Positions 33,091-42,290 of a stretch of DNA of 64,000 nucleotides are shown piece after piece; position 1 is the stretch's first letter; every line of letters begins with the position of its first letter. Origin of the DNA: Sanguibacter keddieii DSM 10542 (lineage in GTDB: Bacteria; Actinomycetota; Actinomycetes; Actinomycetales; Cellulomonadaceae); assembly GCF_000024925.1 (NCBI RefSeq), contig NC_013521.1, positions 124,001 to 188,000 on the forward strand, in the 5' to 3' direction. Below the pieces are notes generated by a model that had not been told where the DNA came from, ran no database searches, and saw only the letters and a list, made by a program, of their open reading frames with translations. The translations under genes and the position numbers were made by a program.

Positions 33091-33130
33091 CGACGCCGGC
33101 GCTCGCGGATGTCCGCGAGCGCCGGCGTCG
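33091..33130 (-). terminator. Terminator after pgm
   Basis: A perfect 19-bp inverted repeat (33091-33109 with 33112-33130) with a 2-nt loop, 26 bp downstream of the pgm stop. Confidence 0.8.
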
Positions 33131-33155
33131 GTGAGAGTCCAGCCAGGTCAGCGCG

Positions 33156-34826
33156 TCAGGCGAGCGCCTCGCCGACCAGGGTCTTCGCGGCCTCCTGCAC
33201 CTGGGCGAGGTGCTCGGGGGAGGTGAAGGACTCGGCGTAGATCTTGTACACGTTCTCGGTACCCGACGGGCGCGCGGCGAACCACGCGTTCTCCGTGGTC
33301 ACCTTGAGGCCGCCGATCGCGGCGCCGTTGCTGGGCGCCTCGGTGAGCTTCGCGGTGATCTCCTCGCCGGCGAGCGTCGTCGCGGTGACCTGCTCGGGGG
33401 ACAGCCTCGACAGCGTGGCCTTCTCCTCGAGGGTGGCGGGCGCGTCGACGCGGGCGTACCAGGACTGGCCGTGCTGCTCGACGAGGGCGGCGTGGTGCTG
33501 CGAGGGGGACCTCCCCGTGGTCGCCTGGATCTCCGAGGCGAGCAGCGCGAGGATGATGCCGTCCTTGTCGGTGGTCCACACCGAGCCGTCCTTGCGCAGG
33601 AACGACGCCCCGGCGGACTCCTCGCCGCCGAAGCCGACCGAGCCGTCGAGCAGGCCGGGGACGAACCACTTGAAGCCGACCGGAACCTCGTCGAGTCGGC
33701 GGCCGAGGCTGCCGGCGACCCGGTCGATGAGGGCGGAGGACACGAGGGTCTTGCCGATCGCGGCGTCCTGCGGCCAGCCCGGGCGGGCCCCGCCGTACAG
33801 GTAGCTGATGGCGACCGCGAGGTAGTGGTTCGGGTTCATGAGGCCGGCGTCGGGAGTGACGATGCCGTGGCGGTCCGAGTCCGCGTCGTTGCCGGTCGCG
33901 ATGTCGTAGGGGGCGTCGCCCTCCATGGTCTTGACCAGGGAGGCCATCGCGTAGGGCGAGGAGCAGTCCATGCGGATCTTCGCGTCCCAGTCGACCGTCA
34001 TGAAGGCCCAGCGCGGGTCGACCTGCGGGTTCACGACCGTGAGGTCGAGGCCGTAGCGCTCGCCGATCGCGCCCCAGTACTCGACCGCTGCACCGCCGAG
34101 CGGGTCGGCGCCGATCCGCACGCCGGCGTCACGGATCGCGTCGACGTCGATGACCGTCGCGAGGTCGTCGACGTAGGCGACGAGGTAGTCGTGGCGGTGC
34201 GTGGTGTCCGCGGAGAGGGCGTCCTCGAGGGAGACGCGGCGCACGGCGCCGACGCCGCTGCGCAGGATCTCGTTCGCGCGGTCCGCGATCCACGACGTGG
34301 CCTCCGACCCGGCGGGGCCACCGTGCGGCGGGTTGTACTTGAAGCCGCCGTCGCGCGGCGGGTTGTGCGACGGCGTCACGACGATGCCGTCCGCGAGGCC
34401 GGGCCCGGTGGTCCGGACGCCCTGCGCGGTCGACGCGCCGTTGTGCAGCAGGATCGCGTGCGAGACCGCGGGGGTCGGGGTGTACGAGTCGCGGGCGTCG
34501 ACGTAGACCTCGACGCCAGCCGCGGTGAGCACCTCGAGGGCGGTCTGCCACGCCGGGAGCGACAGGGCGTGCGTGTCGCGGCCGATGAACAGCGGCCCGT
34601 CCGTGCCCTGCGCGCGCCGGTACTCGACGATGGCCGCGGTCGTCGCGATGATGTGCGCCTCGTTGAAGGCGTGGTCCAGGCTGGACCCGCGGTGCCCGGA
34701 GGTGCCGAACACGACCTTCTGCGCGGGGTCGTCGACGTCAGGGGCGAGGTCGTAGTACGCGCCGACGACAGCGTCGACGTCGATGAGGTCTTCCGGGAGG
34801 GCGAGCGTGCCAGCGCGAGGGTCCAT
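33156..34826 (-). CDS. pgm: Phosphoglucomutase (alpha-D-glucose phosphate-specific)
   Basis: The 556-residue cytosolic enzyme interconverts glucose 1- and 6-phosphate, linking glycolysis with glycogen, trehalose and wall-sugar synthesis. Visible motifs are [12 protein letters not shown] near the start, the phosphoserine loop [12 protein letters not shown], the metal loop [10 protein letters not shown], the sugar-binding [12 protein letters not shown], and [13 protein letters not shown] for phosphate contact. Length is normal for the bacterial Pgm branch. There is no ribosome site close to the ATG; CAAGAT lies 6 nt upstream, so initiation may be leaderless. A strong terminator follows. Confidence 0.93.
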   Translation of the reverse strand: MDPRAGTLALPEDLIDVDAVVGAYYDLAPDVDDPAQKVVFGTSGHRGSSLDHAFNEAHIIATTAAIVEYRRAQGTDGPLFIGRDTHALSLPAWQTALEVLTAAGVEVYVDARDSYTPTPAVSHAILLHNGASTAQGVRTTGPGLADGIVVTPSHNPPRDGGFKYNPPHGGPAGSEATSWIADRANEILRSGVGAVRRVSLEDALSADTTHRHDYLVAYVDDLATVIDVDAIRDAGVRIGADPLGGAAVEYWGAIGERYGLDLTVVNPQVDPRWAFMTVDWDAKIRMDCSSPYAMASLVKTMEGDAPYDIATGNDADSDRHGIVTPDAGLMNPNHYLAVAISYLYGGARPGWPQDAAIGKTLVSSALIDRVAGSLGRRLDEVPVGFKWFVPGLLDGSVGFGGEESAGASFLRKDGSVWTTDKDGIILALLASEIQATTGRSPSQHHAALVEQHGQSWYARVDAPATLEEKATLSRLSPEQVTATTLAGEEITAKLTEAPSNGAAIGGLKVTTENAWFAARPSGTENVYKIYAESFTSPEHLAQVQEAAKTLVGEALA

Positions 34827-34897
34827 GAGTCGATCTTGCCACTCGTGAGACCCTCCGGCAGCAGGATCCAGGTCCCAGCACCGACCCCGTCCCCGCC

Positions 34898-35032
34898 CAG
34901 GTCGCACCGCCAGCCGCGAGGTCGCACGGACACGCCAGCTCGTGCTCGCCGAGGAGCTGGTCTGGCGTGTCTGTGCGACCTGGGTGGCAGGGGTGCGACC
35001 TCGGCGGTGCACGTGCGACCTCGGCGGCAGGC
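34898..35032. repeat. Tandem 20-bp repeats with inverted copies
   Basis: Three units beginning GTGCGACCT(G/C)GG(T/C)GG start at 34973, 34993 and 35013, an exact 20-bp period. Inverted copies of the core (GGTCGCAC) lie at 34900 and 34920, and GACACGCCAGCTC/GAGCTGG-TC-TGGCGTGTC lets the whole block fold back. It fills the space between mnhE and the pgm promoter. It may be an intergenic REP-like element. Confidence 0.6.
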
Positions 35033-35514
35033 TACGCCTCGAGGACTGCCAGGATCCGGCGCTGGAGCTCGTCGAGCTGGTCGGTGGCTGGCATCTCGCG
35101 GTGCAGGACGTGCATCACGAGGACGTCGTCGTGGAGGTCGACGGACAGGGCGCCGGGCATGAGGCTGCTGAGGTTGGCGCAGAGCACGCGGGAACCGCTG
35201 GTGGGCAGCACGAGCCGGTGCTCGACGATCACGGGGTCGGTGTCGACCGGGCGCCGCAGCGACCGCACGGCGACGTCGACGCCGCCGAGCACGGAGCGCC
35301 AGAGGAACCACCCGGTGAGCCGCACCGCAGGCAGGGCGCGGGGCACCACGCGCAGCGGCGTCGTGCGCAGGGGCAGCAGGAAGAACGTCGACGCGGTGAC
35401 CAGCGGCACGATCACGGCGCCGTACGTCCAGGTGGAGCTGTCGCCCTCGGTGAGCGCCCACCAGAGCACGGCGAGCAGCAGGGCGCGCCCGAGGGCTGCG
35501 CGGACGATCCTCAT
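35032..35514 (-). CDS. mnhE: Mrp-type cation/proton antiporter subunit E
   Basis: The 160-residue membrane protein has N-terminal helices ([33 protein letters not shown]) and a cytosolic C-terminal domain ([44 protein letters not shown]), the conserved MnhE/MrpE block. It is the last gene of the operon. I place the start at the ATG with GAGGAGG 7 nt upstream. An earlier ATG at 35541 overlaps the stop of the preceding gene (ATGA) and would add nine residues; either is possible. The stop lies against a repeat block. Confidence 0.88.
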   Translation of the reverse strand: MRIVRAALGRALLLAVLWWALTEGDSSTWTYGAVIVPLVTASTFFLLPLRTTPLRVVPRALPAVRLTGWFLWRSVLGGVDVAVRSLRRPVDTDPVIVEHRLVLPTSGSRVLCANLSSLMPGALSVDLHDDVLVMHVLHREMPATDQLDELQRRILAVLEA

Positions 35515-35537
35515 CGCCTGACCTCCTCTCGTCGTGC

Positions 35538-37301
35538 TCATCGGGTCGCCGCCAGGACGACGCCGACCACGGACGCGACCACGAGCACCGCGACCCCGGA
35601 CGGCACCCACCCGGTGAGGCGGTCCTCGGCGCGGTCGAGCACGGACACCGGGACGCGCTTCGCGGCGGCCACCGTCCTCGTCTGGACGGCGTCGCGCCAC
35701 GTGCCGACGCGGGTGGCACCGCGGTCCGCGGCGCGCACGGTCGCACCGACGAGGCGCTCGACCGGCACGATGAGGTCGCCCGCGGGGACCAGCTCGTCAG
35801 ACACCTGGCGGGGCAGGCGCCCGGCGCGGGCCACCGCCCAGACGGCGCCGGCGACCGCCAGCCCCAGGAGGATCGGCCAGGTGGCGTCCCACACCGTCAC
35901 GGCGTCCAGCTGCGGCACGCTGACCACCGGCGACCAGATGCCGGCGAGGTACCAGGTGGCGACGGTCCCCCCGAGGACCAGGACGGTCCACGACACGAGG
36001 GCCTGGTCGACGCCCCGCGGCTCGGGCTCGGTGCTGCGGAGCAGGCAGAAGGCGGCCCGGACGAGCAGCAGCGTCGACACGGTCCCGACGAGGGGCAGCA
36101 CCGTGGTCACGTCGACCAGCCCGGGCTCGGCGGAGGCGACCGCGCTCTTCCCGGCGTACTTGGCGACGGCGCCGCTGCCGAGCGGTGCTCCTGCCACGGC
36201 GAGCGCGAGCAGCGCCATCCCGGCCAGCACGAAGCCGCGCCACGGCCCGCTGCCGTGCAGGCGCCAGACCGTGACGGACAGGAACAGACCGCCCTTGGCC
36301 ATGCCGTGGTGCACCGCGTAGAGGACAGCGGCCAGCGCGCAGGCGTCGGCGAGCTCGGGGGCACCGAGGGCCACCCCGACGAGTACCCCGAGGAACCCCA
36401 TCTGGGAGATCGAGCTGTAGGCCAGGGCCACCTTGGGGTCGCGGGTGAGCGCCCCGGGCACGAGCGCCGCGAAGGCGCTGACCAGCGCGAGCACGACGAG
36501 GATGCTGCTCCACACCGGCAGGGCGACCTCGCCGAGGGGCAGGAACCGCAGCCAGCCGACGAGCCCCGCCTTGATCATCGCGCCGCTGAGCACCGCGCTG
36601 CCGGGTGGCGGCGCGGCGGGGTGCGCGAGGGGCAGCCACTCGTGGAGCGGGAAGAGCCCGCACTTGATGCCGAAGCCGAGGATCAGCAGGGCGACGATGG
36701 CGGAGGTGTGCGGCGAGGCGGCGACGGCGGCCGGGGCGTCCACGAGCCTGCTGCCGCCCGCGTCGACGACGAGCAGGACGGCCACCAGCACGGCCATCTC
36801 GCTCACCATGGTCAGGGCGAGGTACACGCGCCCGGCACGGCGCGCGGGCGCCGTGCCGCTGTGGACGACGAGCGCATAGGCGCAGACGCTCATCACGGCG
36901 TAGCCCAGGTAGAAGGTCGCGGCGTCGGCGGCGACGAACACCGTCGCGTTGCCCACGAAGCACACGAGCAGCAGCGCGCTCATCACCGCCGGACGGTCCG
37001 TGCCGCGCGCGCTCGTCGCGGAGAGCGCGGCGGCGTACAGGACGGTCGCGACGAGGAGCAGCGGGCGCCCGACGCTGTCGAGAGACGCGGTCGTCCCGAA
37101 GAACGCCCACGGGACGTCGAGCGCCCCGACCGACGACGGGCCCAGCACGGTGAGGACGAGCACGGGGACCAGCGCGGCCGGCGCGAAGCGCACCAGCCGC
37201 AGCCGGGCGGCCTCGCCGCGCACCGGGTCGGCCGCGAGCAGCAGGAGGGCGAGCGCCGTGGCGAGCGGGGTCAGCACCGAGACGATCCAGAGCCACGTCA
37301 T
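35538..37301 (-). CDS. Mrp-type antiporter large subunit (third MnhD/A-like channel)
   Basis: The 587-residue polytopic protein of the NuoL/M/N-MrpA/D superfamily should conduct protons. Family landmarks are present: the Lys-bearing helix FGIKCGLFPLHEWLPLAHP, SGAMIKAGLVGWLRFL, ALAYSSISQMGFLGV and HHGMAKGGLFLSV. It has an unusual C-terminal extension of ~90 residues with a soluble segment (VGATVRAADRGATRVGTWRDAVQTRTV) and a last helix. The start overlaps the stop of the preceding gene by 4 bp. It most resembles hydrogenase-4 B or MrpA N-terminal proteins rather than MnhD. Confidence 0.82.
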   Translation of the reverse strand: MTWLWIVSVLTPLATALALLLLAADPVRGEAARLRLVRFAPAALVPVLVLTVLGPSSVGALDVPWAFFGTTASLDSVGRPLLLVATVLYAAALSATSARGTDRPAVMSALLLVCFVGNATVFVAADAATFYLGYAVMSVCAYALVVHSGTAPARRAGRVYLALTMVSEMAVLVAVLLVVDAGGSRLVDAPAAVAASPHTSAIVALLILGFGIKCGLFPLHEWLPLAHPAAPPPGSAVLSGAMIKAGLVGWLRFLPLGEVALPVWSSILVVLALVSAFAALVPGALTRDPKVALAYSSISQMGFLGVLVGVALGAPELADACALAAVLYAVHHGMAKGGLFLSVTVWRLHGSGPWRGFVLAGMALLALAVAGAPLGSGAVAKYAGKSAVASAEPGLVDVTTVLPLVGTVSTLLLVRAAFCLLRSTEPEPRGVDQALVSWTVLVLGGTVATWYLAGIWSPVVSVPQLDAVTVWDATWPILLGLAVAGAVWAVARAGRLPRQVSDELVPAGDLIVPVERLVGATVRAADRGATRVGTWRDAVQTRTVAAAKRVPVSVLDRAEDRLTGWVPSGVAVLVVASVVGVVLAATR

Positions 37302-38815
37302 GGCAGCCAGCTTTCTTCGACGATGAGGCGGGCCACGGACAGCGGGGAGTACTGCAGCCCCGCGAAGACCGTGACGCCCACCGAGCAGACCGCCGTGATG
37401 ATCGTGGGGCCGAGCATCGCCCAGGGGGCCTCGGCGCCGACCTTGACGCGGTGCTCCAGCTCGAGCGCCGGGTCCGGGGTGCCCCACCACATGCGGGCGA
37501 CCACGGGCAGGAAGTACGCGGCGTTGAGCAGGCTCGAGGCGACCAGCACCACGACCACCCACGGGGCGTCGGCCTCGACGGCCCCGAGGCCGAGGTACCA
37601 CTTGGACATGTACCCGGCGACGGGCGGGATGCCGACCATGCCGAGCGCGCCGACCGTGAACGCCGCGCAGGTCAGCGGCATGCGGCGCCCGATCCCGGAC
37701 AGCTGGGACACCTTGGTGAGGCCCAGCGTGTGGGCGATCAGCCCGGCGCAGAAGAACAGCGTGATCTTCATGAGGCCCTGGTGGACGATGTGCACCAGGC
37801 CGCCGGTCATCCCGGCGGCGTTGACCATCGAGATCCCGAGCGTCACGTAGGCGACCTGGCTGACGGTCGAGTACGCGAGCCGCGCCTTGAGGCCGTCCTG
37901 GCGCAGCGCCCGGACCGAGCCCCACAGGATGGTCACGCAGGCGAGCACCATGAGCGGCGTCAGCAGGCCCAGCCCCTCGGCCACCTCGGCGCCGTACACG
38001 AGGTCGACGAGCAGCACGATGCCGAACACCCCGGCCTTGACGACCGCCACCGCGTGCAGGAGCGCGCTGACCGGGGCCGGGGCCACCATCGAGCGCGGCA
38101 GCCACCCGTGCAGCGGGACGAGCGCCGCCTTGACCGCGAGCCCGGCGAGGATCAGCACGAACACCGCCCGGGCCGCGCCCGGGTCGTCGGCGGCGAGCTG
38201 CGCGACCGCGGGGTTGCCGCGGTCGGCGAACTCGACCGGCCCCACGAGCGACGTCAGCCACACCGCGCCGAGCAGCAGCGCGGCACCACCGGTGAGCGTG
38301 TACGTGAGGTAGACCCGACCGCCCCGCAGCGCGGCCTTGGTCTGCTCGTGGATCACCAGCGGGTACGTGGCCAGGGTCAGCAGCTCGTAGAAGATCACGA
38401 AGGTCACGAGGTTGCCGGACAGCGCGATGCCGGACGACGCCACCACGCACAGCGAGAAGAACGCGAAGAAGCGCGACCGGTGCTGGCCGCCCTTCTTGAG
38501 GTACCCGATCGCGTAGACGGTCGTCAGCAGCCACAGGAAGGCCGACAGCCCGAGGAAGAACAGCGAGAACGGCTCGACCCGCAGCACGAGGTCGACCGAG
38601 GGCAGGAACGGCACTCGCCACTCGTACCGGTTCCCGGCGAGCACCGGCGGGACGAGGACCGCCACGAGGGCGACCTTCGCGACGGCGCCCGAGAGGTTGA
38701 GGACGGTCCGGGTGCGCTCCGTGCGCTCGGGCAGGGCGAAGATCGCGAGCGCGGGGACGAGCGAGGTCAGCAGGATGACGACGGGGACCCAGGGGGCGAG
38801 GGCTGCGGGGATCAC
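37298..38815 (-). CDS. mnhD: Mrp-type antiporter large subunit D (second channel)
   Basis: The 505-residue protein has about 14 helices of the proton-pumping quinone-reductase/antiporter fold. Key motifs are LVTFVIFYELLTLATYPLV (Glu of helix 5), GLAVKAALVPLHGWLPRSM (helix 7 Lys and loop), AVAVVKAGVFGIVLL, and RLAYSTVSQVAYVTLG. GIPPVAGYMSKWYLGLGA is the distal Lys region typical of MnhD. GTG overlaps the upstream stop (GTGA). It is one of three related large subunits encoded in a row here. Confidence 0.85.
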   Translation of the reverse strand: MIPAALAPWVPVVILLTSLVPALAIFALPERTERTRTVLNLSGAVAKVALVAVLVPPVLAGNRYEWRVPFLPSVDLVLRVEPFSLFFLGLSAFLWLLTTVYAIGYLKKGGQHRSRFFAFFSLCVVASSGIALSGNLVTFVIFYELLTLATYPLVIHEQTKAALRGGRVYLTYTLTGGAALLLGAVWLTSLVGPVEFADRGNPAVAQLAADDPGAARAVFVLILAGLAVKAALVPLHGWLPRSMVAPAPVSALLHAVAVVKAGVFGIVLLVDLVYGAEVAEGLGLLTPLMVLACVTILWGSVRALRQDGLKARLAYSTVSQVAYVTLGISMVNAAGMTGGLVHIVHQGLMKITLFFCAGLIAHTLGLTKVSQLSGIGRRMPLTCAAFTVGALGMVGIPPVAGYMSKWYLGLGAVEADAPWVVVVLVASSLLNAAYFLPVVARMWWGTPDPALELEHRVKVGAEAPWAMLGPTIITAVCSVGVTVFAGLQYSPLSVARLIVEESWLP

Positions 38816-40293
38816 GAGGCCACCACCGACCCCACGGTCACGAGCTCGGCCAGCCAGGCCGACCCGACGCCGGTCGCGACGGCGACGATCGTCAGGGAGA
38901 TCGCCGGCCAGGTCTCCCACGCTCCGACCGGCCGACCCGGGGTCGCGGCGGTCGCGTCCGCCTCCACCGCCTCCTCCTCGTCGGCGGGTCGCATCGCGAC
39001 CATGACGACCCGCGCCGTCGCGGCCGCGGTGAGCAGCCCGCCGACGAGGAGGGTCACGACGACCCACCACGCCCCGGTGGTCAGGGCGGCGTCCATGAGC
39101 TGCCACTTGCCGACGAAGGCGAGGGACGGGGGCAGGCCGGCCAGGCACACCCCCGCTACTGCGAAGGTGAGGACGGTGGTGGGGGCCTTCGCGGCGACGC
39201 CGCGCAGCCCGTCGACGTCACCGCTGCCGGCCGCTGCCGACAGGGTCCCGGCGGTGAGGAACATCGCGGCCTTGGCGAGGCCGTGCGACAGCAGCATGAG
39301 GATCGCGCCCTGCCAGGCGAGACGCGCGACCTCCACCTCGGCCGCGGAGGCACCGGCGGCGAGGCCAGCGGTGGCGAGGGGGATCAGGAGGAAGAAGTAG
39401 CCGACCTGCGCCACGGTCGAGTAGGCGACGAGGCGCTTGAGCTGCGTCTGGCGCAGCGCCGCGACCCCGCCCCACACGACAGCCGCGGTCGCGAGCACCC
39501 CGACCACCGTCGCGAGGCCGGCGTCGCCGCCGAGCGCCGCCCAGACGCGCAGCAGGACCACGAAGGCCCCCTTGACGACGAGGGCGGAGAGCAGAGGGCT
39601 GACGGCGGTCGGGGCAGCGGCGTGGGCGCCGGGCAGCCACGCGTGCAGGGGGAAGAGCGCGGTCTTGATGCCGAGCCCGACGGTCACCAGGGCGAGGGTC
39701 GTCGCGAGGGCCGCACCCTGCGGCAGGTCGGCGGCGGCGATGTCGAGGGTCAGGACCCCGGTCTGGCCGTAGACGAGCGCGACCGCGACGAGGAACGCGA
39801 AGGACCCGAGCACGGCGACGAGCAGGTAGCGCAGCGCGGGGGCCAGCGCCTTCTGGCCACCGAGCGCCACGAGGGCGACCGCGCCGACGGTCATGAGCTC
39901 GAGCGCGACGTAGACGGTGAAGAGGTCCGCCGCGACGAGGACGGCCTGCAGGCCCGCGACGGTGACGAGGGCGAGCGGCCAGTACGAGCGGCTCCCGGCC
40001 GCCGACGGGGTGATGGCCGCGTGCACGAAGACGGCGAGCACGACCACCCCGACGAGCAGCCCGACGCCGGCGGCGAGCCCGTCGAGCCGGAGCGCGATGC
40101 CGAGCGGCGGGTCCCAGCCGCCCGGGGCGGTCTCGACAGGGCCGTCGCGCAGGACGGTGACCGCAGCCGTGACCGCGAGGCCCAGCTGGGCGACGGCGAC
40201 CGTGATCGCCACGGTCCGCCGGGCGGGCGCGAGCGCGGTCACCACGGCACCGACCAGCGGCAGCAGGACGAGCAGGACGGGGAGGTCAGTCAT
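38812..40293 (-). CDS. mnhD: Mrp-type antiporter large subunit D (first channel)
   Basis: The 493-residue antiporter-like subunit has DLFTVYVALELMTVGAVALV (helix 5 Glu), GLGIKTALFPLHAWLPGAH, SALVVKGAFVVLLRVW, RLVAYSTVAQVGYFFL and LPPSLAFVGKWQLMDAAL. A short acidic loop (ADEEEAVEADA) precedes the last helix. ATG at 40293 overlaps the end of the upstream mnhC by 8 bp. The protein is somewhat shorter and more MnhD-like than the third channel. Confidence 0.85.
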   Translation of the reverse strand: MTDLPVLLVLLPLVGAVVTALAPARRTVAITVAVAQLGLAVTAAVTVLRDGPVETAPGGWDPPLGIALRLDGLAAGVGLLVGVVVLAVFVHAAITPSAAGSRSYWPLALVTVAGLQAVLVAADLFTVYVALELMTVGAVALVALGGQKALAPALRYLLVAVLGSFAFLVAVALVYGQTGVLTLDIAAADLPQGAALATTLALVTVGLGIKTALFPLHAWLPGAHAAAPTAVSPLLSALVVKGAFVVLLRVWAALGGDAGLATVVGVLATAAVVWGGVAALRQTQLKRLVAYSTVAQVGYFFLLIPLATAGLAAGASAAEVEVARLAWQGAILMLLSHGLAKAAMFLTAGTLSAAAGSGDVDGLRGVAAKAPTTVLTFAVAGVCLAGLPPSLAFVGKWQLMDAALTTGAWWVVVTLLVGGLLTAAATARVVMVAMRPADEEEAVEADATAATPGRPVGAWETWPAISLTIVAVATGVGSAWLAELVTVGSVVAS

Positions 40294-40567
40294 CGTCGTC
40301 TCCGTCCTCGATGCGTCGGACGAGCACCAGGGCGAGCCCGGTGACCGAGATGGTGATGACGATGCCGGTGAGGGCGAGCGCCTGGAGGACGGGGTCGGGC
40401 TCACCGGGGCCCGTCGCGGAGAGGGCGACGAGGATCAGCAGGGTGCCCGCGCCGGTGACGTTGAGCGCCACGACCCGGCGCATGCTGTCGGGGGTGGTGA
40501 GCAGCCGGACGGCGCCGAGCAGCGTGACGACGGCACCGAGGGCGAGGAACAGCTCCGGCCCGGTCAC
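40286..40567 (-). CDS. mnhC: Mrp-type antiporter subunit C (NuoK-like)
   Basis: This 93-residue protein with three helices is of the NuoK/MnhC family: ELFLALGAVVTLLGAVRLL, RRVVALNVTGAGTLLILVAL, and DPVLQALALTGIVITISVTGLALVLV with the ALTGIVI block. Its tail is acidic. GTG overlaps the preceding stop (GTGA). It sits between the fused B subunit and the first D subunit. Confidence 0.88.
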   Translation of the reverse strand: MTGPELFLALGAVVTLLGAVRLLTTPDSMRRVVALNVTGAGTLLILVALSATGPGEPDPVLQALALTGIVITISVTGLALVLVRRIEDGDDDD

Positions 40568-41568
40568 GTGAGCTCCTCCGTCTGTCGCGCGGGTGCGTCG
40601 GCGGGCTCGGTGCCCCCGAGGCTCTCGGTGGACGCGGCCGCGTCGACGTAGCGGGGTCGAGAGAGCACCACGAGGACGGTGAGGCCGGCGGCGATGCTCA
40701 CCACGAGAGCGGTCTCGACGACCAGGACGACGGTGACGCCCCACGACGCGGGCAGGTCGAGCCAGCCACCCTCGACCAGGCGCGTGAGCACCGCGGCGGC
40801 GAGGAACACCGCGAGCCCCAGCACGACGGCCGGTCGCAGCCACCGCCCGGTGGGGACGAGGTCCTTGCGTCCGGTGAGGAGCAGCAGCAGGGCCGCGCCC
40901 GCGAGCACCGCGCCGGCCTGGAAGGCGCCCCCCGGGCGGGACGAGCCGGCGACGAGGAACCACCCGGTCAGCAGCAGCACCACGGGGGTGGTGAGACGCA
41001 CGAAGCTCACGAGCACGGGACGCGTGTCGGACCGGATCCCGATCGAGGACTCTCCTTCGCGGTGGACGGCGAGAGCGGCGAGCACGGCCGCGGCGAGGAC
41101 GGCGACCTCGAGGAGCGTGTCGAGGGCGCGCAGGTCGAGGAGCACGGTGGTGACCGGTTGGTCGACCACCCCGTCGACGTCGAGCGCGAGGTCGCCGAGC
41201 CGGTCCGGGCGCAGCCCGTCGCGTGCGGCGCCCACGAGGACGCCGCCCAGCAGCACCCCGCCGGTACCCGCGACGGCGAGCTCGGCGGCGGCCGAGCGCC
41301 AGCCGCCGCGGGGCGCCTCGGCAGACCCGGCGGCCGAGCGGCGGGTGAGCGCCGAGACGAGGAGCGCCCCGGTGACGCCCGACGCGATCGCCGCCTCGGC
41401 GAGGGCCACGTCGGGGGCACCGAGCCGCGTCCACACGAGGACGAGCAGCAGGCCCAGCACGAGGAAGAGCATGACCGAGGAGGTGCGCCTCGGGGCGAAG
41501 AGGGTCGCGACGGCGACACCCAGCACGCTCGTCGCGAGCAGGACGTCGAGGGCGGTCTCCCAGCTCAC
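40564..41568 (-). CDS. Fused MbhD/MbhE-MnhB antiporter subunit
   Basis: The 334-residue membrane protein joins three parts. An N-terminal MbhD-like (DUF4040) segment includes VMLFLVLGLLLVLVWTRLGAPDVALAEAAIASGVTGALLV, equivalent to the MrpA C-terminal region. A central MbhE-like segment follows (LLDLRALDTLLEVAVLAAAVLAALAV). The C-terminal part is MnhB-like (VRLTTPVVLLLTGWFLVAGSSRPGGAFQAGAVLAGAALLLLL). Databases often label such proteins hydrogen-evolving hydrogenase subunit E, but no hydrogenase is encoded here. GTGA overlaps join it to mnhG and mnhC. The polar tail is cytosolic. Confidence 0.82.
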   Translation of the reverse strand: MSWETALDVLLATSVLGVAVATLFAPRRTSSVMLFLVLGLLLVLVWTRLGAPDVALAEAAIASGVTGALLVSALTRRSAAGSAEAPRGGWRSAAAELAVAGTGGVLLGGVLVGAARDGLRPDRLGDLALDVDGVVDQPVTTVLLDLRALDTLLEVAVLAAAVLAALAVHREGESSIGIRSDTRPVLVSFVRLTTPVVLLLTGWFLVAGSSRPGGAFQAGAVLAGAALLLLLTGRKDLVPTGRWLRPAVVLGLAVFLAAAVLTRLVEGGWLDLPASWGVTVVLVVETALVVSIAAGLTVLVVLSRPRYVDAAASTESLGGTEPADAPARQTEELT

Positions 41569-41852
41569 CGGTGCTCTCCCGTGAGCTCGGCGTCGCGGGC
41601 GAGGAGCGCGCTGTTGGTCGCGGCGGCGAGGAGCGCGAGGACCCACAGCAGCACGAGCTTGACGGCGACGGCGGGGTTCGAGGTCTGCAGCACGAGGCCG
41701 AGCACGATGAGCCCGAGGCCCAGGTTGTCCGCCTTGGTGAGGGCGTGCAGGCGCTGCAGCAGGTCGCCGAAGCGCAGCAGACCGACGGTCCCGGCGGTGA
41801 CGAAGAGACAGCCGGCCGTCACGAGGACCACGGTCAGCACGTCGAGGATCAT
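41565..41852 (-). CDS. mnhG: Mrp-type antiporter subunit G
   Basis: The 95-residue protein has three helices. The family block is AGTVGLLRFGDLLQRLHALTKADNLGLGLIVLG, with RF and HA(L)TKAD in the loop. It overlaps mnhF by 4 bp (ATGA). Confidence 0.9.
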   Translation of the reverse strand: MILDVLTVVLVTAGCLFVTAGTVGLLRFGDLLQRLHALTKADNLGLGLIVLGLVLQTSNPAVAVKLVLLWVLALLAAATNSALLARDAELTGEHR

Positions 41853-42106
41853 CGCGGTGCCCGCTCGGCGCTGATCCGCGCGGCGACGATCACGGCCGAG
41901 AGGGCCACGAGCGCGAGAGCGGTGTCGCGCAGCGCAGGGCTCGAGGCGACCTCGGCGAGCAGCACGAGGACGGCAGCGCCGGTGGTCGAGAGCAGGAGCA
42001 TCGCGGTGGTGCGGTCCCGGGTGGTCGGGCCCCGGAGGATCCGGACGGAGGACGCGACGATGTTGAGGGCGAGCACGGCGGCTGCGACCAGGAGGAAGAC
42101 GTGCAC
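41849..42106 (-). CDS. mnhF: Mrp-type antiporter subunit F, first gene of the operon
   Basis: This 85-residue, three-helix MnhF protein contains ALNIVASSVRILRGPTTRDRTTAMLLLSTTG with the family's RxxRGPTxxDR loop. I prefer the GTG at 42106, which has AGAGGGG upstream. An ATG at 42124 gives six more residues; it lies ~5 nt after a possible -10 of a TTGTCC-17-ACCGTT promoter and could be a leaderless start. It heads a chain of genes overlapping by 4-8 bp down to the third channel. The operon should exchange Na+ or K+ for H+ and maintain pH and ion balance. Confidence 0.85.
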   Translation of the reverse strand: MHVFLLVAAAVLALNIVASSVRILRGPTTRDRTTAMLLLSTTGAAVLVLLAEVASSPALRDTALALVALSAVIVAARISAERAPR

Positions 42107-42290
42107 GGCCACCCCTCTCTTCATGACAAACGGTCAGACAGGATATCAGTCGGACAATCCTCACATCTGCGGGCGGCTGCGTGGTGCCTCGTCGTCCGGG
42201 GTCCTCGGCCTGCGCACGGTGAGGGTCACGATCCTGCAAGATCTTGGCGCGTCTCGCGCGTCGAGAGGGCTTCTCTGGGAGTCTTCTGTG

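Noticed and set aside
34827-35031. The GTGCGACC repeat block as a CRISPR array
   Set aside because: Units are contiguous at 20 bp with no spacers, and inverted copies are present; there are no cas genes.
40564-41568. A hydrogenase subunit
   Set aside because: Database-style naming of the MbhD/E-MnhB fusion suggests hydrogenase, but no NiFe large or small subunit is present and all neighbours are Mrp antiporter genes.
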